From positions 1 through 64,000 of the forward strand of contig NZ_JAFBDR010000019.1 of the NCBI RefSeq assembly GCF_016908325.1: a DNA stretch of 64,000 bases. Direction: 5' to 3'. A model generated the notes under the pieces. It was not told the origin of the DNA. It did no database searches and saw nothing but the letters and a program-made list of their open reading frames with translations. The stretch comes from Aquibacillus albus. GTDB taxonomy: Bacteria; Bacillota; Bacilli; Bacillales; Amphibacillaceae. The first letter of the stretch is position 1; each line of letters starts with the position of its first letter. Below, piece after piece: positions 61,675 through 64,000 of the stretch. Position numbers and translations under genes: made by a program.

Positions 61675-63186
61675 TTACAACCCAAGTAATTCAGCATGTC
61701 TCCCGATATGTTTCTTAAGTGCCTCACGATAGACCTCTTCATTTTCATTTAACGTTTGGAAAAATTCATCTTTGAATAAGTAATTACCACTGTTATCTTT
61801 TGCAGTTAATAAAACACCATATGTCACATGGATTAATTGACGAGCAGCATCGTGATCCATGTAGGAAGGCAATTCATTATCCGGTTTAAGATCAAGTGGA
61901 TCAATACTGTCTAAATCTGGGGTAATGTGATAATACTTTAATGCCTCATCGAAATGTTCCAGGGCGTACGTATGCATTCTACGATATAAATCTGGATTCG
62001 TATCTGCAATCACCCTTACAGCCTCCAACCAATTGGTACCTGCTGTTTTAACGTGAAGCAATCCTTTCGTGTATTTACCGATAATCGGGAATACACTGAA
62101 CTTATCACTACCAGAATGAATACTAAGCTTATAGCCAAAGTGCTCAGCAATTTGGGCATGTTCGCTTAACTCTTTTTCAAATTGTTCCATATCTCCAATG
62201 TAATCAATACCCTTTTGGAATTCACCACAGAACCTCGGTGCAAGACTGGTAACAGATACACCTCTTCTTTTCAGCTCATTTGCCACAAAAAAATGGGCAT
62301 CTGGAGATGTTACTGTTTCTGTTTCATCGATTGAAACCTCAAAATCGATCGCCTTATCCGCATTCGCTAAATAAGTAGTGTAAACATGCTCCATGTAATC
62401 AAGTGCTTCACCATATAACAACACATTCTTCCTGACAGCGGTCTCATCATAGCTAATCGCCAATCCATTTACATCAAAAGATTTATTTAAATACTCACTG
62501 TTGAAATAGTCTCTTTTCTCCTGTGATAATTGGTTAAATTCTGCTTGCACTTCTTCTGCTGAAGCTGATTCTATACGATTAGGAATTTGCTCAGAACAAT
62601 CTAGTGTTAACATGGAGTACCCTAATGATAATGCATATTCAATGTCCTTTTCTTCTTTGATATGATCGCCATCTGCACCATATCCACCCTTGTATCCTTC
62701 CTGAAAAACTGCGTAGGTTGCAGCATCAAGAATATCGTGCATCGTCCGATTGGTTAAATCTAATTCACGAATACTCTGTTGAGCCAAAACCGGCTTTACT
62801 TTATGGTTTTCTATCGTATCAATATGACCAGGTGAGGCTAGGCCTAATCGATCTCCCAATCCCATTGTAGCAATTTCCGTACCGAATGCTTGGGGAACTG
62901 TATAGTCAAAATAACGATTAAGGACAAGTCGATTTTCATGGGAAAGTGGACATGCTTTACCAGTATCCTTTACGTTCTTTCCCTGCAGCTCATCATAAAG
63001 TGCTCCTTCACCAGCAGCCAGCAGCCATCTTTGGTCGACATCTTTTACCATTAATAACTTTACATTTTCATGTTCTGTGAACGATTTTTCGTAGACTTTT
63101 AGATTACTAGTTGTTCCCAACACGTTACCCTTACTCAATGACTCAAGCACCTCAACAAGATGATTCAAATCAACAACATGGTTCAA
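61675..63186 (-). CDS. uxaE: Tagaturonate/fructuronate epimerase UxaE
   Basis: 503-residue protein of the UxaE family (known from Thermotoga), which interconverts tagaturonate and fructuronate and so lets galacturonate join the glucuronate route without UxaB. Conserved segments include GLGDRLGLASPGHI near residue 108, YGADGDHIKEE near residue 168 and SIHSGSDKFSVFP near residue 355, probably part of the metal site. TTG start 63186 follows AAAGGAG. It leads the uxaE-uxaC operon behind a 20-bp palindrome. Confidence 0.87.
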   Translation of the reverse strand: MNHVVDLNHLVEVLESLSKGNVLGTTSNLKVYEKSFTEHENVKLLMVKDVDQRWLLAAGEGALYDELQGKNVKDTGKACPLSHENRLVLNRYFDYTVPQAFGTEIATMGLGDRLGLASPGHIDTIENHKVKPVLAQQSIRELDLTNRTMHDILDAATYAVFQEGYKGGYGADGDHIKEEKDIEYALSLGYSMLTLDCSEQIPNRIESASAEEVQAEFNQLSQEKRDYFNSEYLNKSFDVNGLAISYDETAVRKNVLLYGEALDYMEHVYTTYLANADKAIDFEVSIDETETVTSPDAHFFVANELKRRGVSVTSLAPRFCGEFQKGIDYIGDMEQFEKELSEHAQIAEHFGYKLSIHSGSDKFSVFPIIGKYTKGLLHVKTAGTNWLEAVRVIADTNPDLYRRMHTYALEHFDEALKYYHITPDLDSIDPLDLKPDNELPSYMDHDAARQLIHVTYGVLLTAKDNSGNYLFKDEFFQTLNENEEVYREALKKHIGRHAELLGL

Positions 63187-63292
63187 AAAAAATCAGCTCC
63201 TTTTCATTTTCCTTCGTTGAATCCCTTTTTGATATCGGTTACATTTAGTTGAAAAGAAAATTTGAATGCCGAAGTTTCAAATTTTCAAATCT

Positions 63293-63312
63293 TAATAACA
63301 ACGTTGTTATTA
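63293..63312. promoter_or_regulatory. Palindromic operator upstream of uxaE
   Basis: Perfect 20-bp palindrome TAATAACAACGTTGTTATTA, centred on CG, 108 bp before the uxaE start. The form is that of a LacI-family (ExuR/UxuR-like) operator. The regulator is not in the window. The rest of 63187-63496 is AT-rich and otherwise unremarkable. Confidence 0.65.
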
Positions 63313-63496
63313 TTGTAAAACATTTTGGGTTAATGAACAACCGTTTCTGTTCAGATTCTAAATTTTTATAACTATAAGAATCAAGCTACATAATAAGATG
63401 AATAAATCGTGGTAGGTTCATCATTTCTTGAATGAAGAAAGGAGAAACACTCCAAAACTGGATTGCTCCCCCAACTCCTCACTAATTATCCATTTA

Positions 63497-64000
63497 TTAG
63501 CCTACGATGGTTTGGTCTGGCAATACTTCGTTCATACTACCCGTTCGATATCCATTCAAATCAATAGAAATATAAGAGAAACCTAGTGATTTAAATTTCA
63601 AATCAATCTTTTCACGATATTCGATGATCCCATTCATCTTTTCTGGGAGAACTTCAATTCTAGCAATCTCTCCGTGATGACGTACACGTACCATATTAAA
63701 GCCTAGCTTTATCAAGAATTTTTCTGCCTCGTCAACTTGATAGATTTTTTGTTTGTCTAGTATTGTGCCATATGGAATTCGAGATGCCAGACTACAAGAT
63801 GCTGGTTTATCCCAAACCGGGACGTCGATTTCCTTCGCTAATGCTCGAATCTCTCTTTTATAAAGCTTTGCTTCTTGTAAAACACTACGGACTCCAGCTT
63901 CTGTTCTTGCCTTTAAACCGGGACGAAAATCGTCTACATCATCCATGATCATGCCATCCAACACATAGGCATAACCCATTTTTTCGGCTAGCTGATTTAG
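63497..64000 (-). CDS. larE: LarE-type sulfur transferase (partial, 5' end beyond window)
   Basis: C-terminal 167 residues of the LarE family, PP-loop enzymes that add sulfur to the pincer nickel cofactor of lactate racemase. Characteristic are RPGLKARTEAGVRS, KREIRALAKEIDVPVWDKPASCSLASRIPYG (seen here as DKPASCSLASRIPYG with its cysteine), RVRHHGEIARIEV and the ending GSMNEVLPDQ. The reading frame stays open past position 64000, so the N-terminal PP-loop half is outside. A larB/larC/larA partner is not visible on this side. Confidence 0.87.
   Translation of the reverse strand, partial: LNQLAEKMGYAYVLDGMIMDDVDDFRPGLKARTEAGVRSVLQEAKLYKREIRALAKEIDVPVWDKPASCSLASRIPYGTILDKQKIYQVDEAEKFLIKLGFNMVRVRHHGEIARIEVLPEKMNGIIEYREKIDLKFKSLGFSYISIDLNGYRTGSMNEVLPDQTIVG

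Noticed and set aside
1-64000. tRNA, rRNA, CRISPR, integrase or transposase genes
   Set aside because: I looked for cloverleaf tRNA signatures, spaced direct repeats and DDE or recombinase motifs and found none that I could support.

Overview
The window looks like chromosomal DNA of a low-GC, spore-forming, probably halotolerant member of the Bacillaceae (Oceanobacillus/Virgibacillus type). The reasons are AT-rich DNA with strong AGGAGG-type ribosome sites and many TTG/GTG starts, an SspH spore protein, TnrA, NsrR/Hmp, the AlaR-AlaT pair, Fbp-like small proteins, a BCCT osmolyte carrier and a hydroxyectoine/ectoine catabolic cluster. The genus is an inference. I saw no rRNA, tRNA, CRISPR array, phage or transposase gene.

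Layout. 0.1-4.1 kb: sucrose genes scrR-scrA-scrB with two LacI-type operators around the scrA promoter. 4.2-6.6 kb: polar amino-acid ABC importer. 6.8-11.5 kb: thioredoxin-reductase-like flavoprotein, a cloverleaf-shaped repeat, an AEC carrier, a split ThrE-type exporter and an MFS carrier. 11.6-12.9 kb: ArsP-like permease plus a 44-residue peptide with three Cys-Cys pairs, behind three ArsR-like operators. 12.9-18.4 kb: CAP-domain lipoprotein, asparaginase, ZIP carrier, MATE exporter, small proteins and two decayed gene fragments.

18.6-29.4 kb is the most interesting part. It holds tnrA-eutB-pucR followed by a second tight operon eutD-eutC-PLP lyase-M20 deacetylase-homoserine dehydrogenase-aldehyde dehydrogenase. 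The hydroxyectoine/ectoine enzymes EutB, EutC and EutD are recognisable. The usual EutA, EutE and diaminobutyrate transaminase are absent, and an M20 hydrolase, a trans-sulfuration-family PLP enzyme and a homoserine dehydrogenase sit in the operon instead. This suggests an alternative lower pathway under nitrogen (TnrA) and PucR control.

29.5-34.7 kb: Fbp-like small operon, two inverted GC-rich repeats, PhoD-like phosphatase, ABC exporter and sspH. 34.8-42.9 kb: DUF421 protein and a complete Flp/Tad type IVb pilus operon read leftward behind a c-di-GMP-I (GEMM) riboswitch with a terminator. 43.3-52.8 kb: HesB-like protein, GH43 glycosidase with paired AraR-like sites, formate-THF ligase, DUF2500 protein, BCCT carrier, alaR-alaT, methyltransferase, DUF2268 protein and a glycine-rich small protein. 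52.9-60 kb: small acidic protein, TetM-like ribosomal protection GTPase, YxiO-like MFS carrier, nsrR and hmp with two NsrR boxes, and an APH-fold kinase. 60.2-64 kb: uronate genes uxaC and uxaE behind a 20-bp palindrome, then the 3' part of larE running off the right edge.

Coordinates of starts were moved where a ribosome site clearly favours an internal codon; those choices are stated entry by entry. Functions are assigned by recognition of family motifs, without database searches.
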